Assembly (NCBI GenBank): GCA_031835245.1
Contig: JAVKOQ010000115.1
Location: 1-64,000 of the forward strand
Length of the DNA: 64,000 nt
Direction: 5' to 3'
Origin: Balamuthia mandrillaris
Taxonomy: Eukaryota; Discosea; Longamoebia; Balamuthiidae
Both the position numbers and the translations under genes were made by a program. The notes under the pieces were generated by a model, which had not been told where the DNA came from, did not search any database, and saw nothing but the letters and a program-made list of their open reading frames with translations. Positions within the stretch are counted from its first letter, which is position 1. Every line of letters begins with the position of its first letter. Positions 23,384-33,527 of the stretch are shown in pieces.

Positions 23384-26099
23384 CGTACTCTGGGTCGACA
23401 ATGGTGCGAAGATGTTTGCGGTGGTAAAAGGCAGGGAGCGATCCAGAATAGAGAGAATAGCCGGTGTGACGGTAAATGGTGGCCCTATCAGCCAAGGCCA
23501 GCATAGTCCTTCCACGTCCGGAGGGCACTTCCCTGGGCACTTTCCTACCAGGCACATGAACTTTTGTGAACAAGGGTCTCGACCTTTTGATGAAAGGCCT
23601 CTCTCCTTCAAGGCTCTTAAAGTAACGCTTCAATGCCTTTTCATCCGCCTTGCGAGAGCCCAGCGTCAGCAGAAGGATCAGGTCGTAGGCTCCGCGCTTA
23701 CCACGTTTGGCTCCATTGTCATGAAACTTGAACATGAACACCTCTTTGAGGATAGCGCGAAGTGGGAGTTTCATTGCGGTCGCTATTTCGGAGCACAGAG
23801 TGGGAGCGGCATATCTCTGAGTCTTCACCATGTAGATGTGGCCGTCTTGGAGGGTTTCTGGAGATGGCAGCTTTGTTACTTCAGCAGCGCTTGGGTTGCA
23901 AACGATGCCGCGCAAAGGGAAGAACTTGTTCAGAAGGTTTTGGCAACGCAGGCTGTGAACCACACGAGAGTCGGAAGCTGAAAGATCCACGAGAGAGACG
24001 AGGGTAATGGTGGACAGATCTCTCCACAGCTTCAAAGCGTTGTGAGGTTCTTCTGCTACGGAGGAAGCACTTGACGTGAGACGCTCTCTGCCTTTCTCGT
24101 CTTGCTCGCTCTCTTTTTCCTCTTCCGTTTCTTTCTCTTTCTCTGCTTCGATACGAGCTGACTCTTGCCGCATCTTTGCACGAGCAAGAGTGGCAGCATA
24201 CTCCGTCAAACCATCGGAAAGTAACTCAACGAGAGTCCTATAGAAGGTGGAATGGTTTAACGGAACCTCAGTAGGAGGAAAAGGCATGTGCTGGTATTTG
24301 ACGTCTTTTTGCACGCTGGTCACCAACTTTTTAAGAAGCTCCTCGCTGGCGTATTCTAGAAAACCACTTTCGGCCATCGTTACAAAGTGGGTGCGGAGGT
24401 AGGCCATGCAGAACTCGCTCAGAAGAGGGCAGTCATGATATTCGGCGATGTCGTACAGTAGGCATGCATTACTTTCGTCCACTTCTTTACACAAACAATA
24501 TTGGCATCTCTATAATGCATCATACTGAGAGTGAGCGAATGAAGAGAGAACGAGAAGCAGAAAAGTTGAGAGAGTGATGACGTACATAAACCAAAGCAGA
24601 AAGATTATAACGATGGGCGAGTGGCAATAGCTCCAACACAGCCTGTGCATTTGTAGCTTCTTGTTTCTTTTCGTCGATGATGTCGGGATTGGCACCGCTG
24701 TAAATGAATGCAAGCAATTGTTTGAAAATAGAAGGAGAGGCATCGTCCACCACTACTCTGTTGCTCTGTGATTCCAACAATCCAGCTGTTGGTAGAAATA
24801 TTGGTATCATAAGAATTAAAACAGACACGTTCTTATGGAAGAAAAATAGAGAGAGAAGAGAGAAGAGAGAAGAGAGAAGAGAGAAGAGAGAAGAGAGAAG
24901 AGAGGAGAGAAGAGAGAAGAGAGCAAAGAGAGAGAAGAGAGAGGAGAGAAAAGAGAAGTAAGAGAAGAGAGAGCGAGAGAGCAAGCTAGAAACAAAGAAA
25001 AACAGAAGAAAAAAGAAAAAAGAAGAATAGGACAAAAGAAAGCAGCAGTACCAGAAAACATTCTTTCAAAATAAGGTGAAACGGCAGTCAATATGGACTT
25101 GTGGGCACGCAATGGCTGCCCTTGCACCACAAACGTTACATCACTCAGTGCTTTGAGGCTGTTATCCGAAGAAGAAGAAGAAGCTGGTTTGCCTTCCTCC
25201 TCGCTTTCATCTTGGCAAGTTTTTTCAAGGCAGTCGAGCATAGATTCCACGAACGGGAAAGGATCAAAGGTAACACGCCGTGTTGAACTCTGCTGCACGT
25301 CTCCGGGTAGAACCAAAGGCACTTGATGTTTATGGGCGTAGTCTTTCAGCTCTTTTTCATGTGTGCGGACTTGCAGGTTATTTGTATAAACATATTCCTG
25401 GGATCGTTGTTTAAGTGTCTCTTTGTTATTTGCTCTCTGCTCTCTGCTCTCTGCTCTCTGCTCTCTGCTCTCTGCTCTCTGCTCTCTGCTCTCTGCTCTC
25501 TGCTCTCTGCTCTCTGCTCTCTGCTCTCTGCTCTCTGCTCTCTGCTCTCTGCTCTCTGCTCTCTGCTCTCTGCTCTCTGCTCTCTGCTCTCTGCTCTCTG
25601 CTCTCTGCTCTCTGCTCTCTGCTCTCTGCTCTCTGCTCTCTGCTCGCTTAGCTTCTCTCCTCTGGCGTACCATGAAAGCCTTAAAGACGGGCAAAGAAAC
25701 GTCGGTCATGTGCACTGCAACCATGGGTTCTTTAGGGTGGCTCTCCTCTCCCGCTTCGTCACTCTTGTCCGCGTCGAACGGCGGCAACACGGCAGCAGCC
25801 CAAGCGGACACGCGTGCATGAAACATGACCCGGTGGCCATAGACCTGTTGGGTGCATGCCTTGTTGGTATCAACCTCCTCCTGACCTCCCGCTCCCGGTG
25901 TTTCGCTCGCTGGTGCCTCAGGAGGAGCAAACACGAAACGGAGGTCGGGGTAGAAGCTCTCGGCCTTGTTGAGGAGCTGCTCCAGCGGTCTGCTCTGCGG
26001 GAAGGAAAACGTGAAGGGGAAGGCCGGTCGCCAGGGCTCGCCGTGTCGCTCGGCCTCCTTTTTGGCCGAGAAGGTGACCGTGGGGGCTTGTGGCCACAT
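23076..26099 (-). CDS. double BTB/POZ domain protein
   Basis: Adapter-type protein with two BTB folds. The first has YGHRVMFHARVSAW and, across an intron, VFKAFM/EYVYTNNLQ. The second has LSDVTFVVQGQPLRAHKSIL, SPYFERMFS, IFKQLLAFIYSG and a BACK-like continuation (LLYDIAEYHDCPLLSEFC). A Glu/Lys-rich coiled stretch and an unrecognised C-terminal region follow (EVFMFKFHDNGAKRGKRG, TMLALADRATIYRHTG). Proteins of this form often recruit Cullin-3, but no specific partner can be named. The ATG is at 26097-26099. Two introns carry heptamer repeats: 24844-24960 (pyrimidine in sense) and 25434-25645 (purine in sense). The second intron (25398-25670) is 273 bases and stop-free. Confidence 0.78.
24844..24960. 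repeat. heptamer repeat (GAGAGAA)n in intron
   Basis: Inside a BTB-gene intron the + strand reads as repeating 7-base GAGAGAA units, degenerating to GA/GAGGA at the right. The sense (minus) strand is pyrimidine-rich. Confidence 0.8.
25434..25645. repeat. heptamer repeat (CTCTCTG)n, about 30 copies
   Basis: A very regular 7-base tandem repeat with hardly a mismatch over about 210 bases. In the sense orientation of the BTB gene it reads (CAGAGAG)n. Every frame of the unit lacks stop codons, so an open frame continues through it. Confidence 0.9.
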
Positions 26100-26516
26100 C
26101 TTTGTTTCTGTAACTTTCAATTGCCCTTTTTTTGTTTTTTGTTTTTGGGTTGCCCTTCTGTTAAGTTAAACTTCTGCTCCCTCTCGCTCTCTTTACGTTA
26201 CACATGCGCCAGCACACCCGGCAACACAATGGCGGAATGTCCTCTCTCTCATTCATTCCGTACTGGAAAACGTTTACAAACAAAGGGGAGGAGGATGGAA
26301 TGGAAATGCTTGTTGTGGGGGGCGAAATACAGGATAACAAAAAAGAAACAGGTGTTTGTTTTGCGGGGTAGAAAGCAAAGGTTTGTTTTTTTTTTTTTAC
26401 TTTGTCTTCTTCTTTTTCTTCTTTTTCTTTTCCTTTTCCTCCGATCCGTTTGCTTCGCTTGTCTGCAATAGTCCAGAGAAAAATATATAAGCACATGTTT
26501 TGGCTGACAGCTAGCA
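26100..26516. other. gap between BTB and dyskerin genes
   Basis: Contains the BTB promoter and the dyskerin 3' region. A poly-T run sits near 26387-26398. No gene is seen. Confidence 0.5.
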
Positions 26517-28572
26517 TCATAACCAAGAGGGGTGGGATGGTACCTTTGCTTTCTTTTTCTTCTTTTTCTTGTCCTTGGTGGATTCCTCCGATGCCTCTTC
26601 CTTTTTCTCCGTTGATTGATCTTCCTCCCTCTTCCTCTTCTTTCCAACGGTTTCCTCCGTCGTCACAGAAACGACAGCAGGAGCCGATGGGGATGCTGAA
26701 GCACCATCCTCTCCTTGTTGTTGGTTGTAATCCACGTAGGCAGACTTCCAAGAGGTGGGCGTCTTCTCGTTGGGCCGTCCGTACTTGTCCAATTTGCCCT
26801 CCTTGATGAGCTCCTTCTTGAGTGAAGCCCTCGGACCCAGACCCCAACGCCTAGGATAGGTGTCCCTCTCCATAATCACGCGCTTGATCTTGGCGACCAC
26901 GCCGTGGTCGCAGGTTGCCATGTCGGCGGTGGACATGAGAGCAATGCCTAGGGCGATAGCCTCTCCCTTGGTGGTTATCAGCACGACCTCCTCGTTGACC
27001 TCCACGCCCGCCTCGTAGCGAAGGAGACCAGGGATCATAAACTTGGCACCATAGCAGATGGCATTGACGGCGCTGTCTTTAACGACCAGGCGCTTGTGTT
27101 TGACAAGAAGAGCTTCAAGGGGCTTGATGACTCTGCGAAGGTAGGTTTCTAATGTGAAGAGGGGAAAAGAGTAGTTAGCCATCAGAGCGAGTGAGCACGC
27201 GAGAGAAAGTAAAGGCACTAACCATCTTTGGTGGTGTCATAAACGTATTGAGCGTCGAGGATATCATGCATGGTTACCATGTTGTCCTGTGAAGGAGGGT
27301 AAAATAGGTTAACAAAACGAAGGGGGAGAAAATCAGAACCAACTAGGACGGTGAAACGAACGTGCTCAGTCAAGAGGCCAGAGCGCACACGCCGCAGCTC
27401 TTGCATGTGACCACCAACTCCGAGAATAAGACCAAGATGCACACAGAGTGTACGCAGGTAGGTACCGGCCTCGCAGTCCACCCAAAATACTCCCAAGTGC
27501 CTGTCCTTGTCAAACTCAAAGAGTTTGCTCTTGTAAATGGTTCTCACACGCAGCCTTCTTTTCACAGCAGAGATAAGGGGTGGGCGCTGGAACAGAGCAC
27601 CGGTGAGTTTCTCGATGGCTCTGGTCAACTCTGTCTCGTCTTTGATGGCATCATGAAGTCGGACTATGCAGACGTATTCCTTACCGGCATTTTGTTGTGA
27701 CTTTACCAGACGGGTGGCTCTTTGAATGCAAACTAGCAGACAGCCTGTGACCTTAGGATCAAGGGTGCCACTGTGTCCCGTCTTCTCCACACGCAATATC
27801 CTCTTTACCCAAGCCACAACCTCGTGAGAGGAGGGGTTGGCGGGTTTGTCCAGGTTGATCACACCATAGCGAACGTAGTCATCAAGGGGTCGCTTCAACG
27901 GAGAACATCCAGAGGGGATTGGCGTGTAGTGTCCCGTGCGCATGTGTAGTTTGTCATAATTCTACAGAACCGGAACAAAAGGCAAAGTCAGGGAAAAAAC
28001 AAAAGGGAGGGATAATAGGAACGAAAATATTCGGAAAGAGAAAACTAAAAGGGTCCCTCAGAGACAATAAATGAGTGGTCATAAGGCACAGCGCCTTTTG
28101 GGTAGGCAAACCCGACGCCTTTTCGTGCTCTTCAGACGCAAATTACTTTAATCACTGGGACATCGGAATTTCTAGTGATTAATACGTAAGGAAAAAGTTT
28201 ACCTTGAGTAGAAGGGGCCATTTGGAGGTGTCGAGTGTGGAGGTCTTCTCCGGCGGAATGCTGAAGCTGTCCTTTTGTTGAAGCTCCGCTACGCTTTCGG
28301 CCTGCTTGCCCTTCTGCTTCTTTTGTTTCTTATCTGTTTGTGTACGGAATGCGGTGAGTGAGTGAGTGATTAAATCAAAATTTAAGCGTCAAAAAATAAA
28401 TTTAAAGCGAAAAATCAGATTCTATGGGTTGGTACTAAGTGTTATAGTCATCAACGCGATTCAATAAGTTGGTGGGCTATGACAATGAAAAACTGTTGTT
28501 CATCCTTTTCTTTTTTCGAGTATCGGAGATAACAAAATAAAAATTTTATTAAAAAAAGTGCGTACCACTCAT
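26517..28572 (-). CDS. CBF5: dyskerin/Cbf5, H/ACA snoRNP pseudouridine synthase
   Basis: Catalytic subunit of nucleolar H/ACA RNPs, which turn uridine into pseudouridine in rRNA and snRNA. The DKCLD N-terminus reads [11 protein letters not shown], then [16 protein letters not shown]. The TruB core has [19 protein letters not shown] and the catalytic [13 protein letters not shown] with its Asp. The PUA domain ([34 protein letters not shown]) and a Lys-rich C-terminal tail follow. Exon 1 is only seven bases (28566-28572, ATGAGTG) and joins in phase 1 to exon 2 (28203-28333) to give MSDKKQKK. Exon 3 starts at 27961. Introns 1 and 2 (about 230-240 bases) are not simple repeats, and each holds a candidate C/D snoRNA on the sense strand. 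Confidence 0.95.
28053..28161 (-). ncRNA. box C/D snoRNA with U16-like guide, in dyskerin intron 2
   Basis: All elements fall in the correct order on the host's sense strand. A terminal stem GTCCC (28161-28157) pairs with GGGAC (28057-28053). Directly inside it are box C GTGATTA (28155-28149, one mismatch to RTGATGA) and box D CTGA (28061-28058). Box D' CTGA is at 28135-28132; a weak C' is near 28082. The guide before D' is GTAATTTGCG plus T (28146-28136), complementary to universally conserved 18S CGCAAATTAC. The box+5 rule points to the A methylated by U16/SNORD16 (human Am484). The guide before D, ATTTATTGTC (28072-28063), is complementary to 18S GACAATAAAT just downstream of the first target. 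Length about 109 nt. Confidence 0.8.
28409..28510 (-). ncRNA. box C/D snoRNA with two 18S guides, in dyskerin intron 1
   Basis: A stem GAAAA (28510-28506) pairs with the T-run and C after box D (28413-28409 region). Box C is AGGATGA (28506-28500, one mismatch). D' is TTGA (28464-28461), C' is TTGATGA (28454-28448) and D is CTGA (28418-28415). The guide before D, ACCCATAGAAT (28429-28419), is complementary over 11 bases to ATTCTATGGGT, a conserved 18S stretch just before GGTGGTGCATGG. The guide before D', CCACCAACT (28475-28467), pairs with 18S AGTTGGTGG about 30 bases further on. Two guides landing on one 18S neighbourhood argue strongly against chance. The target sites themselves are predictions. 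Confidence 0.72.
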
Positions 28573-28981
28573 GATGCCTGTGTTGTGTCGATCGCGAACC
28601 GGTCCCCGCGGCACTGACTGAATGCGACTACAAATCATCAATCAGACAAAATGAGCGACAATCAAAAAAAAAAACCCAGTGTACACCACTTTCCGTACTA
28701 CAACAAAAAAAAAAACCATCACCGAACAACGAACCACACTCACGCACACAAGGGTAAATAAAAAAGAAAAACACGAACCTTGGCTGCTTTTTTGTATTTT
28801 TATCCCCCTTGTCCGCAAAAGAGCTCTCCCCTACCGGCTGTCTGGTGGCCCTGTGTCGCTACGCTAAAAAATTAAAGAAAGAAAAAAAGCAAAAAAAATG
28901 AATTTTTTTTTTTTGGGAGGGGGCACCAACGAGAACGGGGAGACCCCTCAGCCTTCCTATTTTCTTCCTTCCTTTTGCAGG
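28573..28981. other. divergent promoter region, dyskerin and TFIIH p52
   Basis: AT-rich with several A-runs, and no gene. The sequence just before 28982 ends in a pyrimidine tract and GCAG. The TFIIH gene may therefore have a 5' UTR intron ending there. Confidence 0.5.
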
Positions 28982-30780
28982 ATGATCGAGGGTTCCGATA
29001 AAGCAAAGGGGAGCTCAAATGGTGCTCAATTCCTGCAGCCAGGCTGGTCTACAACCACCGGAAAAGAAATAAAGAAAAAAAAGAGAGAGAGAGAGAGAAG
29101 AGAGATGAATGTCTTCGACTATGTGTCCAAGTTGCCGCAGGAAACCTTGGACAAGCTCTACACCGATCCTTGGACATGTCAAGCCATCTTTCGGTGGGGA
29201 GTTTCCTTTTTTTCTCTCTCTCTCCCTCTCTCTCAATGTTGTTCTGACCCTCTCTCTTAACCCATGGAATAGCTCAGTGCCACCGCTAGGCAAACAATTC
29301 GTGTTGCGTCTCTTGTTCTTGGATGCCCCCGTCGTCCTCGCCACCATTCAGTCCTGGGTTAAGCCGCAGTACAAGCCACAGCACGATGCCTCCGTCAACC
29401 GGCTGCTCACCTTGAAGGTCCTTCGCGAGGCCGACTCCTCGCGCGCCACCAGCTCCCAGCAGCAACCACCGCCCCACAGCAAGAGATCGTCCGCCGCGGA
29501 GCAGCAGCGGTGGTTCGAGCTGAACCCCGTCTTCAAGAGCTCCCTGCGGGTGGCCCTGTACACCAGCGACGAGCCGCCGTGGGCCACCGCCATGTCCTTC
29601 GACAAGCGGGCGCCCAGCGTGGAGCTGCTGGCGCGTTACACCAAGGCCTGTTGGGAGTCCCTGCTGCACTTCATGGTCGGCACCAGCGCAGAGAAGAAGC
29701 CCTCCAGCAAACTGGTTTCCTTGCTCGTTAGCATGCAGCTGATGCAAATGTACTCCTCTCGTTTCTCTTCGCTCTCAACTCTGCTCTCGCCACCCTGATC
29801 TTCTTATTTGTTTCCAACGTTGATGACAGCGAAGGAGAAGACGTTTTGCGGATAACAGAGAAAGGGTTTCAGTTTTTGTTGAAAGATGTATATACGCAGG
29901 TGTGGACCCTGTTGTTGGCCTACATTGACAGCGTGCAGCAGCAGGGAATGGACCTGAAGGACGTCCTCTCTTTTCTCTTCCAGCTGAGCTTTTGTACTCT
30001 TGGCAAGGTTCTCTCTCTCTCTCTCTCACTCTCACACTCTCTCTTCTTTGCTTCTCTTTTCTTCCAATTGACCTTTCTGACCATGTTATGTGTTTGTGAG
30101 AACAGGACTATCCTGTCAAGACGCTTACTGAAGTGCAGTTGACTCTCCTCAAAGACCTCAAAGAATTCGGCCTCATCTACCAACGCAAGAAGAGCTCTCA
30201 CCGTTACTACCCCACTCAACTGGCCATAAACCTCTCTTCCGGCAAGACCGCCGACTCTCTCCTCAGCACTAGCGATATTGCCGCACCAGGAGGGGATGGA
30301 GGAGGTGAGGGATGGATCATCCTCAGCACCAACTATCATCTCTACGCTCACACCAGCTCTCCTCTTCACATCCTCCTTCTCAGCCTCTTTGTCAAGCTTC
30401 AGTACCAACTGCCAAACTTGGTGGTGGGCGTCATCACGCGAGAGAGCGTGCGCGCCGCGCTGATGAACGGTATCACCGCCCAAAACATTCTCGACTTTTT
30501 GGAGCAGAACGCCCACCCGGAGATGCGCCGGCAGCTGCCCGTCATCCCGGAGACCATTGCTGATGAGATCCGTCTTTGGGAGAGTGAGCGCAATCGAGTG
30601 ACCTTCTCCAAAGGTGTCCTCTATGACCACTTTCCCTCGGCGGAGGCCTTTGCAAAAGTGGAGCAGTACGCCAAGGATATGGGCGTTTGTCTGTGGTCGA
30701 GCCCCGAGCGGTACATGCTGATCGTGAGCACCGCTGGGCATGAACTCGTTCGACCGTTTATACAAAAGTATCGAATGTAG
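28982..30780 (+). CDS. TFB2: TFIIH subunit p52/Tfb2
   Basis: Core TFIIH subunit that anchors and stimulates the XPB helicase in transcription initiation and nucleotide excision repair. Matches along the family include LDKLYTDPWTCQAIFR, FVLRLLFLDAPV, GFQFLLKDVYTQVWTLL, GMDLKDVLSFLFQLSF, FGLIYQRKKSSHRYYPTQLA, NYHLYAHTSSPL, VGVITRESV, GITAQNILDFL and IRLWESERNRVTFSKG. The p8-binding C-terminal domain is present to the stop at 30778-30780. The start is uncertain. The ATG at 28982 gives a 41-residue leader that includes a GA-repeat-encoded KRERERRE. The ATG at 29105 (MNVFDYVSKLP) starts just before the conserved region and may be the true one. Introns are CT-rich. Confidence 0.92.
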
Positions 30781-30813
30781 AAGAAAGAATGAAAGGATTG
30801 TTTTTTTTTGTTT

Positions 30814-31555
30814 TTATACTACGGTAGCTTCATCGTCTTCTTCCTCTTCTTGTGTTTGCTGTGGTGGCTCTCCGGAAGGAATATTGTCTTGTTGATTTCG
30901 CTGTTGAAACTTGGAGATGGTTTCTGCGTCTAAAGCGGGCACTGATGCTGCTGATCTGGCCTGGAATACACTCCATGATACGTTCGTGGCGTTATGTGCA
31001 AACTTGCAGCCTGGTTTCTTGCACTGTTTCCCCAAAGACAGGGAATTAGAGGAATGAGAGAGAGAGAGAGAGAGAGAGAGAACAAACCTTTGCTCCATGT
31101 TTGCATGGGGGAGCATGAGAGTAAGGACACAACGGTCCTTTGGTGCATTGCTTGCCGAACTTACAAGGCCCCTTTTCACCATGTCAGGAGAGAAGCGGAA
31201 GAGGGAGAGAGGAGTGGAGAGGAAAGAAGTACCATTGGATGACTGTATTTACAGCCTTTGACAGTGCACGTAAAGCCAAAGCGACAAGGGGGAGGTGTGG
31301 TGCTCTTTAGCCTGCTCTTTAGGATGACCACCGGAGGAGGCGCGTAGTAAGGGGAATGAAGTGAGGAAGTGGATGAACGGTCGTGTACAAAGGCGCAGTT
31401 GGGTCGTGTACAGCGAGAACCGTACTTGCAAGGCGTTGTTGGGTGGATGTACAGACAGTTGGTTCCAAACGTACACTTAGGCCACGCTCTGCAAAGTCAC
31501 AGAAACCATCACATTAGAATGATAAGAACAATGAACAAAGAAAGGCATTGATAGT

Positions 31556-31605
<50 letters not shown>

Positions 31606-33189
31606 AACAAATACAAAAACAAGAAAACAAGCGCAAGAACACAATACGCACTTGCAAATTTCGGTTGGATGAAAATATTGGCACTCGTCCCCTTTGGTAC
31701 ATGCTGGCCAGTATGTGCATCGTTTTACTTTTTGAGAGGCAATCTTTGTGGCTTGTCTTCTCGATCCTGCTTCTTCTTCTGCCTCCTGTTCCTCTTGAGC
31801 CGTATCACTTGGCGCTATCTCCTCTCCCTCTTCTCTTATCGTTCTCCGCAGCCTTTTCTCAGGCGATTGGTTTGTCTCCTCTCCATTGCGACGGGGACGT
31901 GTCAACGCTCCCAATTGCGATCTTCCTGTCAGCGTTATCACCACGTTTACCGGTGGTCGTTTATTACGACCACCGCCAACGGCCACCCTACGTACAACTT
32001 CTCCTTCACTTGTAATGTGTTCTTCATTTTCATGTTCCTTTTCCGTGATTGATGTCTTTCGTTTCCTTGAAGTATTCTGCCGTTCGTGTTGTTGCTGTTG
32101 GTGATTATTTTGAAGGACAGAGGAAGTGGCCGTTTGCAGCGCCGATCGCATCAAACGGGCAGGCGCCAGTCCCGTGTTTTGCTTAAGGGTTGGCCGTGAA
32201 GAAGTTAAAGAAGGCACAGAAGAAGAGGAAGAAGAGCGGAATCTCCGTTCTCCTCTGCCGCGCGTAACAGCGGAAGAGGAGGCAACACCACCACGGACCT
32301 CACCTATTACAGAAGGCAAAGCTCGTGGACGTTGCACTACCTCTTCCTCTTCTTCCTCCTCTTCTTGTTGTACTTCTTCGGGGGCCTCCCTTTGCCTCTT
32401 ACTAACTTGAATTTCAGAAGGTAGCCTGGTGGTCGAAGCGTCGTTGAGCGAGCTTTATTATTGAAGAGAAAAGGAATTTAGTTGGTTTTGTGTGTACAGA
32501 ACGAGAGAAACGATAGAACGAACCTCTCCTCGGTAGAAGTGATGTCAACATTCTCGTCGTCTTCGCCATCTAAGCGGAAACAAACGGGTCAGGTAGAGAC
32601 GTGGAGAGAGAACAGATGAGAGAGCCAGCGAAGCAAAGCAGCGAAGAGAGAGGAAACAAAAGAAAAAGAGAAAGAGTACCAAAGTGATAAGTGGGAGGTG
32701 GTTGGGCACGTCCTTCTGGCAGTACGTCCCATAACCTGCAACAGAAAATAATAAATAAGAGCCATGTCAAAACAACTCCAATCTCCAAATGCAGGAACAT
32801 CAGTCGATGAAGACGAGACGAGTTACCAGGTGGCAAAGGCGTTGGCCTGTTGGGCACCAAGAAAGGCATCCAGCTCTTGGGCCACTTGATTTTGTTGTCT
32901 TCCATTGCCGACCATAACCATAACGTACTCCTGTTGTTGTTTTAAAAAGAATGACGTATGTTGGGGTCGAGAGAGAGAGGAGGTAAGTCAAATCCTTGGT
33001 TCTTGGACGCGGGGAGGAAAAAAAAAATAAATCAACAGGCCCGGCTCTACTCACCGATAAAACACCATCTGTGTGATCAGAAACCTCCGCCAGTCGCTTT
33101 TTAACAAGCTCTCGAATCTCCCTGTGTTGCGCGGGTTGCAAAACGATCTTCTGGGAGGGATCGCTCGAAGAAGCGTTCGTCTCGGCCAT
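30814..33189 (-). CDS. Nab2/ZC3H14-type poly(A) RNA-binding CCCH zinc-finger protein
   Basis: Predicted nuclear poly(A)-binding protein acting in mRNA export and tail-length control. The N-terminal PWI-like domain reads REIRELVKKRLAEV, EYVMVMVGNGR and ANAFATWLWDVLPEG. A long Ser/Arg/Glu-rich middle has basic clusters. The C-terminus has six CCCH fingers in tandem: CTYWPACTKGDECQYFH, CTFGTNCLYIH (after CKAWP), CKYGSRCTRPNCAFVH, CRFGFTCTVKGCKYSH, CKFGKQCTKGPLCPYSH, CKHGAKCKKPGCKFAH. Yeast Nab2 has seven fingers and animal ZC3H14 five. The ATG is at 33187-33189. The stop lies only 33 bases from the stop of the convergent TFIIH gene, so the 3' UTRs probably overlap. Introns hold GA tracts on the + strand (31045-31080, 31558-31602). 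Confidence 0.85.
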
Positions 33190-33234
33190 CTCTCTCTTGC
33201 CTTTTCCTGTCGCTTGCTGTCTTCCCTCCGTCAA

Positions 33235-33423
33235 TGACGTCATGACCCTCAACGAGGGGTCACCTAAGGATAGAGGTGACGTCATTTTTCGAGGGGTAAT
33301 GGAATCGCCCCAGCTGGGAAATTTCTTCATGATGACGTTAGCAGGTCTCAAAGAGGGGTCATTCTTTAGATGATGACGTCATCAAGTTTGGGATGAGGGG
33401 TCTTCATGTCAGTCGTGACGTCA
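33235..33423. promoter_or_regulatory. tandem TGACGTCA/GAGGGGT array in a divergent promoter
   Basis: TGACGTCA occurs at 33235-33242, 33277-33284, 33374-33381 and 33416-33423, plus TGACGTTA at 33333-33340. Between them GAGGGGT lies at 33254, 33291, 33353 and 33395, mostly followed by C. Four of the spacings are 41-42 bases or close to it; one is 56. TGACGTCA is the classic CRE bound by ATF/CREB-type bZIP factors. The array lies between the start codons of Nab2 and transketolase and could serve either or both. Confidence 0.8.
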
Positions 33424-33527
33424 TCAGTTTTTTTTTTCGTTTCCGTTCTCTCTCTCTCTGCGAGCAAGGCGAAGGAAAGAACTCTGCGATCTTGCTTGCT
33501 TTGTAATAGCTGTTCTGCACCACCCCC

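Noticed and set aside
25415-25821. Repeat protein LLSALCS on the + strand
   Set aside because: It is the reverse frame of the heptamer repeat inside the BTB gene intron. No flanking coding sequence supports it.
28081-28130. H/ACA-type hairpin (GCAC...GTGC with inner GGGT...ACCC)
   Set aside because: The hairpin lies within the better-supported C/D snoRNA, and no H box or 3' ACA is correctly placed.
28415-28476. Piece of 18S rRNA inserted in dyskerin intron 1
   Set aside because: Only two short blocks match and their spacing (about 47) differs from 18S (about 30). Box C/D elements flank each block on the host strand, which fits a guide RNA better.
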